This document shows, piece by piece, positions 23,913-33,762 of a stretch of DNA of 37,490 nucleotides. Below the pieces are notes generated by a model, which was not told where the DNA came from, made no database searches, and was given only the letters and a program-made list of their open reading frames with translations. The stretch's first letter is position 1. Each line of letters starts with the position of its first letter. Both the position numbers and the translations under genes were made by a program. This DNA is from Pirellulales bacterium (GTDB lineage: Bacteria > Planctomycetota > Planctomycetia > Pirellulales > Thermoguttaceae), in assembly GCA_016934075.1 (NCBI GenBank), contig JAFGTN010000664.1:1-37490 (forward strand). Direction: 5' to 3'.

Positions 23913-25253
23913 TCACAGTCGGCTATTTTTCATAATGTCCACAATAACCTCGGCCGCCGCATATCCGCTACGAACCGCGCCCTCCATGGTGGCCGGCCAA
24001 GAAGTATCGGTCCAATCGCCTGCCAGGGCCAAATTATGGAGCGGGGTTTTCTGCTGGGGACGCAATTTTTCCACACCTGGTTGCAGAGAAAATACGGCCC
24101 GCGGTTCGGTGACCAGACGCCAATGGATGAGCCGCGTGTCGCGAGCGGCGGGGAAAACCTCTTGTAGTTCGGCCGTAATCTGCCGGCAAATGTGTTTGCG
24201 GTTTCGTGCAACAAGATCATGCGAAGCGCTTACCACGACCTGGCTGTACCCATTGCCTTGGTTGAAGAACCATTGGGAGAGGCGGCCAACCAAGACCGCG
24301 TGCGGCAAATCGGTGATGGAGCGATCGTACCAGAGGTGCAAGGCCGTAATCGGTGCTGCCGGTATCTTTTCCGCATGTTCCAGTTCCGGCAGGGCTGCCA
24401 GTAGAGACGGCGAGAATAGTTTTCGTACGGCGTACCAGGGAACCGCGACAATAAAAGCATCGTAGTGTTTCCGCTCGCCGCTGGATATATTCAGGGAAAC
24501 CGCCCGATTTTTTTCGCCATCGATTTGTACCACTCGCGTGCCGCGGTGGAGTGTAACGCCCTTTTGCCGAAGATAATCACCAACACGCCGGTCGAACAAC
24601 TCGGCCAGCGGTTTGCGTGGTATCAGCAATTCGTATCCGTCGCGGGTACGCATGAATCCATCGACAAACACCTTGCGTGCGGCTGCCAACGATGCGCGGT
24701 ACAGCTTTTCACTCAGCGCGCTTTCGAGTACGACTCCCCAGAACCGCTCGATGGCCCGTTCCGACTGGCCTTGGCGGCGGAGCCATTGTCCGATTGTTTC
24801 GTCTCTTGCTGATGTTTTCAGCAGACGCCGCAGGGTGAGAAGAATCTTGCCCCGTTCTACTACGCTAAGATACCCCAGTCGCATCATGGCTGGGCACAGG
24901 TGATACGGCGGCGGCAGCCGTTCAGTGGCCAAGAAGTCGTATCGATTAGGGTCCTTGCCCGGCGCAAAAAAATGGAGCACCTTGTGTCGGTCGAATAAGT
25001 CGGAGATACCAACCCGGGAACAAAAATCGATCAGCCGGCTGCAGCAGCCCATGGCCACGTGCCGGCACCGGTCGATAGTCTGCCCGGTTTGCATATCGCG
25101 AAACGATCCAGCCCGACCGCCCAAAGCCCGACGACTTTCGAATATTTCGACCCCATACCCACGCGATTGCATGTATGCGGCAGCCGCCAATCCGGCCAGA
25201 CCACCACCCACTATGGCGACACGCGGGCCATTCTTAGCGTTCTCGTTCGACAT
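23913..25253 (-). CDS. hpnE: Hydroxysqualene dehydroxylase HpnE-like FAD enzyme
   Basis: A 446-residue flavoprotein of the amine oxidase/phytoene desaturase superfamily. The dinucleotide-binding motif VAIVGGGLAGLAAAAYMQSR begins near residue 12, with the following FESRRALGGRAGSF. The C-terminal LALAGDWTDTSWPATMEGAVRSG closes the FAD site. Sequence features such as FWGVVLESALSEKLYRASLA match HpnE, which completes squalene formation from hydroxysqualene in the HpnCDE route used by hopanoid and sterol producers. HpnC and HpnD are not in this window. The ATG at 25253 is preceded by AAGG. The carotenoid-type desaturases are the alternative reading. Confidence 0.85.
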   Translation of the reverse strand: MSNENAKNGPRVAIVGGGLAGLAAAAYMQSRGYGVEIFESRRALGGRAGSFRDMQTGQTIDRCRHVAMGCCSRLIDFCSRVGISDLFDRHKVLHFFAPGKDPNRYDFLATERLPPPYHLCPAMMRLGYLSVVERGKILLTLRRLLKTSARDETIGQWLRRQGQSERAIERFWGVVLESALSEKLYRASLAAARKVFVDGFMRTRDGYELLIPRKPLAELFDRRVGDYLRQKGVTLHRGTRVVQIDGEKNRAVSLNISSGERKHYDAFIVAVPWYAVRKLFSPSLLAALPELEHAEKIPAAPITALHLWYDRSITDLPHAVLVGRLSQWFFNQGNGYSQVVVSASHDLVARNRKHICRQITAELQEVFPAARDTRLIHWRLVTEPRAVFSLQPGVEKLRPQQKTPLHNLALAGDWTDTSWPATMEGAVRSGYAAAEVIVDIMKNSRL

Positions 25254-25682
25254 CGGCGGCCTTGAAAGATTGATGAAAAGGTCGCTTCGTTTCTGTTTAC
25301 ATTTGAAGCTACACCTGGTTATTGTTGACGCTGGAAAGGTCTTGCGTCAAGGCTCGGCTTTGTCGGAAGGCATATTCTGAACTACTCCAAATTAACCTTT
25401 CCTGAGGGGCATATGGTTCTTCAGCTATTGCTATAGCGCCTGCTCCATTTCCGCATATTGCCGATGTCCTGGTTATATAAGTCGACCAAGTCGGAAAATT
25501 TTACGGTAAGCCCTCATACTTAAAGCCTGGAAAACACTCTGTTTATAGCAGTTTTTCTGTCGGGATCTGCTAATATATTGACAAAATGCCCCAATACTCG
25601 CTTGCAAAATTCGGCTCGATTCTATAAAAATAGATGAAGCCACTATTCAGTTTTTCTAGCTACCCGATTCAGGGGGGGAACA
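25254..25682. other. Non-coding interval between hpnE and the membrane-anchored hypothetical gene
   Basis: A 429-base AT-richer stretch without a credible gene. It should hold the divergent promoters of hpnE and of the hypothetical gene at 25683. TTGCAA (25602-25607) and TATAAA (25623-25628) lie 15 bases apart and form only a weak promoter candidate for the plus strand. No repeat of note was seen. Confidence 0.4.
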
Positions 25683-26246
25683 GTGGGCGGAGTTTTTTGG
25701 ATCATTGCAGCCTCCGGGGTTGCAGCCTTAACCGGTATTTTATTATCGCGCCGGTCACCTTTAACCGCGGCCTGGCGGCGTAATCGTTTCATCGAAGCCT
25801 GCCGCAGTTTTCATTGGCAGCGGGAGCATCTAGAAGCCCGCTTTGTGCAGCTTTCACAATCGCACTGCAAGCCGAGAACACCACGTTGGGCCGATTGCGA
25901 CTTCTCCGACGATGTCTCTTTCGTGCGAAACAGATACACGGGTGAATTGTCGGCCTTTGTCGCCGTAACCATCCTGCTTGATGTGCCCCAAATCACACAC
26001 GACGAAGAATCCCTGTACGACGAAGACCGTATCTACGGTGATAACTGTTCGTATGGAGAAGATTTCGAACAAAGCAATATTGATCTCGGCAATACCGTAC
26101 GTGAAGCTACGGCCGTGTTCCGTTATGGGCGAGATCGCTGGGAAACCGACGGTCGCGCGGTCTTCAATCTCAGCCCTTCCGAAACTATTCGCTTCTACCA
26201 ACACGACCTGGAAGTGGTAGGCCAAGAGTTGGCCGGACACCGCTAG
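25683..26246 (+). CDS. Membrane-anchored hypothetical protein
   Basis: A 187-residue protein with one N-terminal membrane helix (FWIIAASGVAALTGILL, about residues 5-21), followed by a basic region and a soluble, acidic domain. No family is recognised. Residues about 77-125 are rich in Asp, Glu and Tyr (HDEESLYDEDRIYGDNCSYG). The start is GTG with a G-rich Shine-Dalgarno (aggggggaaca) just before it. The protein is probably cytoplasmic or periplasmic depending on helix orientation; the basic residues after the helix favour a cytoplasmic C-terminus. Confidence 0.7.
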   Translation: MGGVFWIIAASGVAALTGILLSRRSPLTAAWRRNRFIEACRSFHWQREHLEARFVQLSQSHCKPRTPRWADCDFSDDVSFVRNRYTGELSAFVAVTILLDVPQITHDEESLYDEDRIYGDNCSYGEDFEQSNIDLGNTVREATAVFRYGRDRWETDGRAVFNLSPSETIRFYQHDLEVVGQELAGHR

Positions 26247-26277
26247 TGCAACGCAACTCCAGGTTTCCGCTGCCGAA

Positions 26278-26430
26278 TCATTTTTCGCCAATCACTATCC
26301 AGACCGGCGCCGACCACAACAGATTCCCGTCGGCCTGTGTAATCTTCACAAAATAATAGTGCTTCCCCGGTTTCGGTGATATGAGTGGATATCCAAGAAC
26401 AAGACTATTTGGTGTGTCAAAGTTTCTTAG
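26278..26430 (-). pseudogene. 3' remnant of a broken gene downstream of the fucosidase gene
   Basis: Directly after the fucosidase stop, another frame on the same strand reads ...GYPLISPKPGKHYYFVKITQ and then ADGNLLWSAPVWIVIGEK before a TGA at 26278-26280. The composition and the KHYYFVKITQADGNLLWSAPVW pattern are clearly protein-like and resemble the C-termini of secreted metallo-hydrolases with a final beta-strand pair. There is no start codon or Shine-Dalgarno, and upstream the frame enters the fucosidase gene. It is read as the tail of a gene whose body was lost or replaced. The family is not certain. Confidence 0.6.
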
Positions 26431-27800
26431 AGAACCTTCGCTGTCCCCACTATTTCGAGGACCACGACGGTGTCGACAGGATCGGCGGGCTCAAGTGGAA
26501 CGGCAATGGAAACAATACCATTACTATATGATACCACCAGGGACTTTTGAGATTTGTCGGCCAATAGATAAGCCTTTGTAACTTTGTTGGAAAGGCCGGG
26601 AACTTCCAGTTTACCGTCCTTGGGCCAATCGAAGACATGCAAGTAGAGCCTGCCAGGTTTTTTTGTGGCTCGACCCCACGGTAGTTTTTCGAACGGGTTT
26701 GCAGTTGTGCCATAAATACTCTCCGAGTTGACATCCATCCAGTGGCCAATTTCTTCAAGCCGCTTCACGCTTGCTGTCGGAATAAGTCCTTCGGACGTGG
26801 GTCCGACGTTCAGAAGGAAATTTCCGCCCTTGCTGACGGTATCCACAAGTTTTCGAATCAGATTGGCTGTAGTCTTCCAGTTATGATCGTGCTTTTTGAA
26901 GCCCCAGGTGTCATTCATTGTCATGCAGGTTTCCCAGTCGAAACCGGATATACCCGTGGTGGGAATTTCCTGTTCGGGCGTGCCGAAGTCACCCGCGAAC
27001 TCTCGTGTGTCATCTACATTTTTTCTCCGCTCGGCGCGTGTAATTTGCCGTCCGCGTCCGATGCGATCGTTGAGGATCAGATCCGGTTGTATACGTCGCA
27101 GATCAGCTTCGAGATCGCGACCATACTCTTCTTTCCACTGCGGAATCCACTCGCCGTCGAACCACATCACTCCGATACGACCGTAGTTATTCAACAATTC
27201 TCGCAATTGGGATTTCATGAATGTACAGTAGCTGTAAAAGTCTTGGCCCTTTGCCTCATGGTGATGCCAGTCCAGAATCGAGTAGTACCAGCAAATATGC
27301 AGTCCCTCTCTGCGACAGGCATCGGCCAACGGCTTGAGCAAATCGCGACCGTGTGGTGTTCCCATAACATCATAGTCCGTGAATTTGCTGTCAAAGAGAC
27401 AAAAACCTTCGTGATGTTTGCTGGTGATAACTATATACTTGGCGCCCGCTCGTTTTGCCAGAGAAGCCCACTGCAAGGCATCATATTTTATTGGATTAAA
27501 ATTTTTCTGCAGCTTGGCATATTCTGCCTGGGATATTTTTGCCGTTTTTTGAATGAACGAGCTGTAGCCAGGCACACGTTCGCCGTTCCACTCACCTGCA
27601 GGAATGGAGTACAAGCCCCAGTGAATAAAGATGCCGAACTTGGCGTCGCGCCACCACCTCATGCGTTCGTCAATTTGTTGATTGGTCTCGCCGGGCAAAG
27701 CGGCCGTTGCCGAGTGGGAGACGGCTGACGTCAAAATCAAAAACAAAACACCGAGAAACACAATCGCATAAAAAAGGCCGTTATGTTTTGAAACAGACAT
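26427..27800 (-). CDS. Alpha-L-fucosidase, GH29, exported
   Basis: A 457-residue glycoside hydrolase that removes alpha-linked fucose from glycans. The N-terminal hydrophobic segment FYAIVFLGVLFLILTSAVSH is a signal or anchor. WRDAKFGIFIHWGLYSIPAGEW and AKYIVITSKHHEGFCLFDSK are hallmark GH29 segments. Asp215 in GVMWFDGEW is the expected nucleophile. A C-terminal beta-domain follows the barrel, as usual. The in-frame upstream extension to 27878 lacks homology; the ATG at 27800 has AGGAG about 10 bases upstream and starts the signal. It stands apart from the GH109-like cluster but serves the same glycan-degrading lifestyle. The remnant of another gene lies directly downstream. Confidence 0.93.
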   Translation of the reverse strand: MSVSKHNGLFYAIVFLGVLFLILTSAVSHSATAALPGETNQQIDERMRWWRDAKFGIFIHWGLYSIPAGEWNGERVPGYSSFIQKTAKISQAEYAKLQKNFNPIKYDALQWASLAKRAGAKYIVITSKHHEGFCLFDSKFTDYDVMGTPHGRDLLKPLADACRREGLHICWYYSILDWHHHEAKGQDFYSYCTFMKSQLRELLNNYGRIGVMWFDGEWIPQWKEEYGRDLEADLRRIQPDLILNDRIGRGRQITRAERRKNVDDTREFAGDFGTPEQEIPTTGISGFDWETCMTMNDTWGFKKHDHNWKTTANLIRKLVDTVSKGGNFLLNVGPTSEGLIPTASVKRLEEIGHWMDVNSESIYGTTANPFEKLPWGRATKKPGRLYLHVFDWPKDGKLEVPGLSNKVTKAYLLADKSQKSLVVSYSNGIVSIAVPLEPADPVDTVVVLEIVGTAKVL

Positions 27801-27905
27801 TTCGTTATATCTCCTGCAAGCCAAGTTTTGTGATGAATCCTCAAGGGTGTTATAAATCATGCTTTCTTTCCGACACAACGGTTAGCCCCGCAAATGCGAA
27901 AAGTC

Positions 27906-28808
27906 TCAATTGACGGGAAAATTCCTCAATGGCCGTAGTCGATGTTGATCTTGGGGAATGAGAATGGCAACCAAACGCCCGTCGGGGGCGATGCCCGCAA
28001 ATTCCAGACGCTTTGTGGTTTGCGATTTGCACAAGACGCTCGCATTTATTGGCATGGGAATTGTGCGGCCGTGGCCGACCTCGATAACATCTTGGGGCTC
28101 GAGTTTGACTTTAGGCAACATTTCCACGCCAGTTACAGGCGGTAAGAGGCAGCGTGATAGATCCTGTTGTTCAAGATCGTTTAGATCTATTGAATCTTCG
28201 AGTATGAATCGACCAATGGCCGTTCTCGTCAGTGCGGACATCACGGCCGCCGTACCCAGCGATTCGGCCAAATCTCGTCCGATAGAACGGATATATGTAC
28301 CACTACCACACTCGATATCAAGCTTCAGCACCGGGTATTCGTATGAAACGACATCGATCCTATATACGCGGACAGGACGCGCTTTGAGGTCGGGACTTTT
28401 TCCGGCGCGGGCCAGATGATACGCACGTTGTCCTTTGATTTTAATAGCCGAAAAAACCGGTGGACATTGCTGGATGAGCCCGCAGAGACCACCGGCCGCG
28501 GTCTTGATTTCTTCAAGCGTGGGGATTGGCGGGCTGGACAGTTCGACAACATTACCGTAGGTGTCTTCGGTATCGCTACGACGTCCGAGAAGAAAAGTGC
28601 CCGAATATTGTTTGGGCATTTGTTGCACGTATTCAATCAGTCTAGTAGCGGATCCGAGACACAAGACCAGTACTCCGTCGGCCAGTGGGTCGAGAGTCCC
28701 GGCATGACCGATTTTGGTTTTCCCGGCAACTCGGCCGACCAAATCGACCGCCCGGCGGGACGTTATTCCGGACGGTTTATTGAGATTGATTAGACCCAGG
28801 TATGGCAC
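27906..28808 (-). CDS. truB: tRNA pseudouridine-55 synthase TruB
   Basis: A 300-residue enzyme that makes pseudouridine 55 in the T-loop of tRNAs. The catalytic motif GHAGTLDPLADGVL places the nucleophile at Asp40, and NLNKPSGITSRRAV near the start is typical. Length is normal. It starts with GTG only 7 bases after the stop of the TPR-protein gene, so the two are very likely cotranscribed and perhaps coupled. The usual neighbours of truB (infB, rbfA, rpsO) are absent here. Confidence 0.95.
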   Translation of the reverse strand: MPYLGLINLNKPSGITSRRAVDLVGRVAGKTKIGHAGTLDPLADGVLVLCLGSATRLIEYVQQMPKQYSGTFLLGRRSDTEDTYGNVVELSSPPIPTLEEIKTAAGGLCGLIQQCPPVFSAIKIKGQRAYHLARAGKSPDLKARPVRVYRIDVVSYEYPVLKLDIECGSGTYIRSIGRDLAESLGTAAVMSALTRTAIGRFILEDSIDLNDLEQQDLSRCLLPPVTGVEMLPKVKLEPQDVIEVGHGRTIPMPINASVLCKSQTTKRLEFAGIAPDGRLVAILIPQDQHRLRPLRNFPVN

Positions 28809-28815
28809 GGCGATG

Positions 28816-31800
28816 TTATCTCAGGCCGATTTTCAATTTTTGATAGTTCCGTCGTTCGATGCCCACCAGGCTATCCTCCTTGAATCCCATTTTTTTTGCT
28901 TTTTCGATGGCTTTTCTGGCGGCTTCTTTTTGCCCATCCTGCAAATAAGCCTGGGCCTGATGGAAATATCGCCCCGGTGTCGGCTGTTTATTCAGTGCGA
29001 TACTCAGATCGTCTAGAGCTTTTTTCGGTTTATTTTGTGCGATAGACACCAGGGCCCTGGTGTCCAGCAGGCCTGGAATATTACCATAATCGATTATTGC
29101 TTTATCGATCATATCCCTGGCCTCGTCCAGGCTTCTTTTGTGCAAGGCCAGGAAAACCGCCAAATTGTTCATGGCCGTTGCATCATTTGGTTTTTCTTCT
29201 AGGATGTTTCGGTAAATCGACTCGGTTTCATCCTCTCTCCCCTGGAAGTCACGCAACACAGCCAAGGCGGTTTTAAGAATAATAGCATCTTGTCCTCTTG
29301 GATACTTTTCCAGCGAGTCTCGGAGTACCCGATCTATTTGCCTGAGTTGATCGGCGCTGGGTGAAGTACCTTGAAGAAAGTTGAAGCATGTTTTGGCAAC
29401 GTTCTCAGCGGAATTTTGCGGCGCATGCTTTTCCAGCAATTTCAAACCTCTATCGAGCCGTCCTTGTTTTGCTAAAAACTGCGCCATCAGCAGTTCTCGA
29501 CCGGGCTGCATATCTACGAATTTGCGGTAGACGTTTTCGGCTTCATCATCAAATCCTCGAGAAATCGCCTCCTGACCGCTATCCTTGAGAGTGTTGGCAA
29601 ATTCCGCCAGCAGATTTGCAACTTCAATCAGGTTGACAGCCTGCTTCTGTTTATCTTCTTGTGGTTTATTAAGGAAATCCTTGAGGACATTAATTGCTGT
29701 TTCGTAATGCCTTTGTTTAAATGCATGCCTTGCCATCAATTTATTGGTAACAATAGAATCCGGCTGCATTCTTTGCAGCATATCGAGATAGATACCCGCC
29801 TCATCTATTTCATTTTTTTCTATTAGTGCGTCGGTGTAAAATACAAGATGGCGTGGATCTTTTTCCTTGCCACCGAGCACGATCCGCATTAGCCTCTTGA
29901 AATCCTGCAATTTATCTTCGGAAAGGTAGAGTTTGGCAAGAGTAAATTGGATTTCGGCGTTTGGGTCGCGTTGCGCGGCCAAGAGTTCTTCCAAAGCGGG
30001 AATAGCTTTCTTGCGTTGAGCGGGCGAGAGATCGCTTGCGAGCAGAACGGCCTTTGCATACTGGTCGACTTGCGAGGCAGAATTCAGTTTGAGGTTCTCT
30101 TCGACCAGCCCCAGAGCCTCCTTACGTTTTGCCTCGCCCCCCTGACTGAAGAGAATAGTTGCATAAGATCGACGTGCCTGGGATTTTTGCTTGATGTCAG
30201 CTTGCACATCACCATCGATGATTTTTTTCAACTGCACAACGGCTTTGTCGATCTGTTTGTTTCGAATGTAAAAATCAGCGAGACGTTCCACCGCCACGGC
30301 ATCCTTGGGAGACTTTGCGACGGTTGCCATCAGTTGTTTTTCCGCTTCCTGTTTTTTCCCGATAGCCTCATAACATTGCGCAATCGCGGACGAAGACTTT
30401 TCGGGAGGCAAGTTGTCTTTCGCTTTTTGGATAGCCGCTTCGGCTTTTTCCGTCTGCGCGGTTTGGCCATAAAACTGTATCATGGCAACCCATGCATTTT
30501 CATCAGTCGGATCCAGCTCGATTGCTTTTTGAAAAGCCTGTTCTGCTTCGTCCAGATCCTTTACTGCTTCTTCATGACGCTGTTGGTTCTTTGCCTGACG
30601 ACCAACAATGGAGAGCAGTTGACCGAGCCAAACGAAGTCTCCCGCCTTATTGGAATCCTCGGCTGCTTTTCGTGCAAATACAAGTGCATCCTCGTATTTG
30701 CCGATTTGCGCCTTGATAACGCTTGTTTCAAAATCGGCGCTACCCGTAACGGAATCCTGGCGTTCACCGAGTAGTCGCAAAACCTCGTCGGCTTCCCTGA
30801 AGCGGTTGAGGCTTGCGAGGAGTTGCACGGTGCGGCGGATGAGTTGGGTGGATTGCGAACCCAAATCGATTGCCTTACGATACTTCTCCACGGCCGCCTC
30901 TGCATTACCCTGTCTATCATGGAGTGTCGCCGCAAGCACCCAGGCGGCAGCCCAATTAGGACGAATTTTCAGGGCTTTTTCCAGATGGCTTAGCGCCTTA
31001 TTCATCTCTTGCACATCGTTGTCACCGGCGGTTATATTCGAGAGAACGGCTTGCCCGTAATGCCAAAAAGCTCCCGGTTGCTTCTCATTTTCTTTTATTT
31101 CGCCGAGGATCTTTTTTATTGTTTGTATGTCATTTTTCTGTACTGCTATTTCGAAATTGACGACCTGCATTTCCTGACTTTCGGGATCATCTCTCAAAAC
31201 CGCACGAGAAAGAATCTGTACTTGCTGTTGGTCGCCTGCTCTGAGCGATAGCTTGCTTAGCTCTCTCCAAAGTCGCAAACGCGAAGACTTTGAGAAATTT
31301 TTTGTGTTACCGGCCAGGTTACGCAAATACTCGGCGGCCTTTTTGCCATAACGCGCTAAGAACATTTCTCCCTGGAGAAGGCGAATGGATACGGTATCTC
31401 CAACCATTTTATGTGCCTCGAGTAATGCTCTTTCGGTTTCGGGCCAGTCCTTCTTCCGCATAGCCACCTTGGCTAGCGCCGTCAAGGTACTTGCCTGCTC
31501 AACCGCATTTTCTCGCAAAACCAGCTCAATCTTTTTCATCTCTTCTTGAGCGGAGTCACGCGCATCGCCCGAAAGCTTAGCCAGTCGCTGTTTTTCGGCG
31601 TCGAGTTGATTCACCAGTTTTTTCCGCACATCTTCAAGAGTCTCCAAAACACCGTTTAGAACGCCTATTGCTTTTGAGTCATTGCCTTGTGAAAAATAAA
31701 CGTCGGCTTTCAAAAAAGAAACCTGCAGCGAATTCGCGTTGTCCTTCTGAAGGTGGTTGATCAATGTCTCGACCTCACTCCAATTTCGATCGTCCTTGGG

Positions 31801-33762
31801 TAGGCTGAGATTTTTCGCCAGCAACAAACGCGCAAGATCAAAAGAAATCGATTTCGGCGAATTCGGTAACCTTGTAATCAGTCGATAGTCTTCGATAGCT
31901 TCGTCTATCTGCCCCGATTTGGACTTCGTCTTTGCAATTCCGATCAGTGCCGGCAGCCAAGTGCGATCGGTAGACGCAGCCCGAAAATATGCATCTCGCT
32001 GTTTATCAAGATCACCGAGGCGACCATAGCATTCTGCAAGAAGGAAATCCAGGCTCTTTGCACGACTTGGCCAACGTTGCGCCGCTTCGTCTCGCACGGC
32101 CTCGAATCCTTCGGCAGCTTCCTGCCAGCGTCCTTCGGAATAAGCAATTCGGGCTTCCAGGTGGTCGACCGCAAACTGATCGGCTTGTGTTTCCGCGATT
32201 TTTTTACAGACTTTCTTGGCATCGTCGACCATGCCGCTGTCGATCAATAAGCATCCCAATCTCCAGAGAAGATCGGTGTTGTTACCACAAGCTTCACTTC
32301 CCTTTCGCAATACAGTAATAGCGGACTTAATGTCACCAGATTGCTGGTCGATCTCCGAAAGAACCAAATAGCCGGACGGAAATTCAGGAAACAGAGACGT
32401 GAGTGACATGGCATACCGTCTGGCATTTTTCAAGGCTTCTTTCGTGTTCACTTTCTTTAGCCAACATGTCATCCACTCCGACTGCGCCGCCAACAACAGT
32501 CCATCGCGGCAAGCTTCTATCTCGTCCTCGATTCCCTTGAGATTATCACCGAGCGCCAAAGCTGCTCTGTTCGCCTCGAGTAGGGCGTCTTGATATTCAG
32601 GCGTAACCTGCTTATTTGTGGCGGGAGGTTTTTCCGGCAGATTCTTCAGCGCGGCTTTCAGTTCTTTTGTCTGTGGCAGTGATGCCGCTTGAACGTTCGC
32701 TTCGTCGGCAATGACCGTTATTGCTTTCTGCATTCCCCCCAAGGCATCGCAAACGGCTTTGATGGTTAGCTGGACACTTTCTTCGTTTTCATTTTGGATA
32801 GCAACCATGTTCCAATAACGGGAACGTTTCAGTTTCGCCGTATAAGAAGCAGGGTTTGCATCGACCATCTCGTTCATCCAGTAGTCGGCATCGGCAGGAC
32901 GCGGCGGTTTGACTTGATGAAGGATTAATGCCATTTGCTCGTACAGGTCGGGGTCATCGGGCGAGCGAGCGATGGCTTTTTCGAACGACTTTTCGGCAGC
33001 CTTAAATTTTTCGAGATTTGCCTGACAGCGGCCGTAGATTGCCAACAATTTTGCGTCATCGAGGACCATCCAGATATCGTCGCCGAGAAAATCCAACAGT
33101 TTTTCACGATCAACCAATTCGGCATCGGCCGAGAGAAATCTGGCCAACGCCAATTGGGGTGGCTGACTCTTAGATACCGGCGGTGTAACTCGTTTCCACA
33201 GATCATAATGGTCAAAAAGTTTTGCCAATCCTTGCGCGTCGGTGGGAACGGACACAAGATATCTGATGTGTTCGATTGTGTTCCCCCAGTTTCCCCGCTC
33301 TAAAAAAAGATCCACGAGTTTAGCGCGAAGTTCAGGCTGTTCAGTTTCGGCTCGAAGTACATTTTCCAGAAGGCCGATCGCACTGTTGTGGAATGATAAG
33401 CCGTAACGAATCAAAGATCGCCGCTTGTCGCGATCCTTCTCCCCGGCAGCGGCCTTGATAAACGACTTGCCCTGGTCCGCATAAAAGAGCGAGCATTCGG
33501 CCTGCGTTTCAAAGTCTTCTTTGTTGTTGGCGATATATTGACTGTACTTTTGACCGATTTCCTTGATCTTGTCGACTTTGTCCAAAAGATCTTCCGTTTT
33601 AGAGAGATCTTCCACGCTGGAACGCGCCGATTCAAGGAAAAAAAAGGATTGACGATTCACCTGATATCGGTGCAGAAAGTACACGCCAACGCATGTAACC
33701 AACACTACCAATACTATTATGGCGAGCAACCGAACATTTAACGAAAAGCCATTGTTTTTCAT
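28816..33762 (-). CDS. Giant membrane-anchored TPR-repeat protein
   Basis: A 1648-residue protein with an N-terminal membrane helix (about residues 9-29, VRLLAIIVLVVLVTCVGVYF) and otherwise almost entirely tetratricopeptide helices from about residue 40 to 1640. Typical repeats are seen in YGRCQANLEKFKAAEKSFEK, AVEKYRKAIDLGSQ, AEQAFQKAIELDPTDENAW and DDLSIALNKQPTPGRYFHQ. The Cys in the helix is preceded by LVT, not a good lipobox, so a simple anchor is more likely. Such proteins are scaffolds for complexes; TPR proteins also occur in PEP-CTERM/exosortase export clusters, and a PEP-CTERM protein gene diverges from this one. Its function is otherwise unknown. Confidence 0.9.
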   Translation of the reverse strand: MKNNGFSLNVRLLAIIVLVVLVTCVGVYFLHRYQVNRQSFFFLESARSSVEDLSKTEDLLDKVDKIKEIGQKYSQYIANNKEDFETQAECSLFYADQGKSFIKAAAGEKDRDKRRSLIRYGLSFHNSAIGLLENVLRAETEQPELRAKLVDLFLERGNWGNTIEHIRYLVSVPTDAQGLAKLFDHYDLWKRVTPPVSKSQPPQLALARFLSADAELVDREKLLDFLGDDIWMVLDDAKLLAIYGRCQANLEKFKAAEKSFEKAIARSPDDPDLYEQMALILHQVKPPRPADADYWMNEMVDANPASYTAKLKRSRYWNMVAIQNENEESVQLTIKAVCDALGGMQKAITVIADEANVQAASLPQTKELKAALKNLPEKPPATNKQVTPEYQDALLEANRAALALGDNLKGIEDEIEACRDGLLLAAQSEWMTCWLKKVNTKEALKNARRYAMSLTSLFPEFPSGYLVLSEIDQQSGDIKSAITVLRKGSEACGNNTDLLWRLGCLLIDSGMVDDAKKVCKKIAETQADQFAVDHLEARIAYSEGRWQEAAEGFEAVRDEAAQRWPSRAKSLDFLLAECYGRLGDLDKQRDAYFRAASTDRTWLPALIGIAKTKSKSGQIDEAIEDYRLITRLPNSPKSISFDLARLLLAKNLSLPKDDRNWSEVETLINHLQKDNANSLQVSFLKADVYFSQGNDSKAIGVLNGVLETLEDVRKKLVNQLDAEKQRLAKLSGDARDSAQEEMKKIELVLRENAVEQASTLTALAKVAMRKKDWPETERALLEAHKMVGDTVSIRLLQGEMFLARYGKKAAEYLRNLAGNTKNFSKSSRLRLWRELSKLSLRAGDQQQVQILSRAVLRDDPESQEMQVVNFEIAVQKNDIQTIKKILGEIKENEKQPGAFWHYGQAVLSNITAGDNDVQEMNKALSHLEKALKIRPNWAAAWVLAATLHDRQGNAEAAVEKYRKAIDLGSQSTQLIRRTVQLLASLNRFREADEVLRLLGERQDSVTGSADFETSVIKAQIGKYEDALVFARKAAEDSNKAGDFVWLGQLLSIVGRQAKNQQRHEEAVKDLDEAEQAFQKAIELDPTDENAWVAMIQFYGQTAQTEKAEAAIQKAKDNLPPEKSSSAIAQCYEAIGKKQEAEKQLMATVAKSPKDAVAVERLADFYIRNKQIDKAVVQLKKIIDGDVQADIKQKSQARRSYATILFSQGGEAKRKEALGLVEENLKLNSASQVDQYAKAVLLASDLSPAQRKKAIPALEELLAAQRDPNAEIQFTLAKLYLSEDKLQDFKRLMRIVLGGKEKDPRHLVFYTDALIEKNEIDEAGIYLDMLQRMQPDSIVTNKLMARHAFKQRHYETAINVLKDFLNKPQEDKQKQAVNLIEVANLLAEFANTLKDSGQEAISRGFDDEAENVYRKFVDMQPGRELLMAQFLAKQGRLDRGLKLLEKHAPQNSAENVAKTCFNFLQGTSPSADQLRQIDRVLRDSLEKYPRGQDAIILKTALAVLRDFQGREDETESIYRNILEEKPNDATAMNNLAVFLALHKRSLDEARDMIDKAIIDYGNIPGLLDTRALVSIAQNKPKKALDDLSIALNKQPTPGRYFHQAQAYLQDGQKEAARKAIEKAKKMGFKEDSLVGIERRNYQKLKIGLR

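Noticed and set aside
23661-24167. Plus-strand frame containing the peptide TNPKRKRGG
   Set aside because: The peptide is the translation of the actaaccc repeat, and the rest is antisense to hpnE; this is a known kind of spurious planctomycete call.
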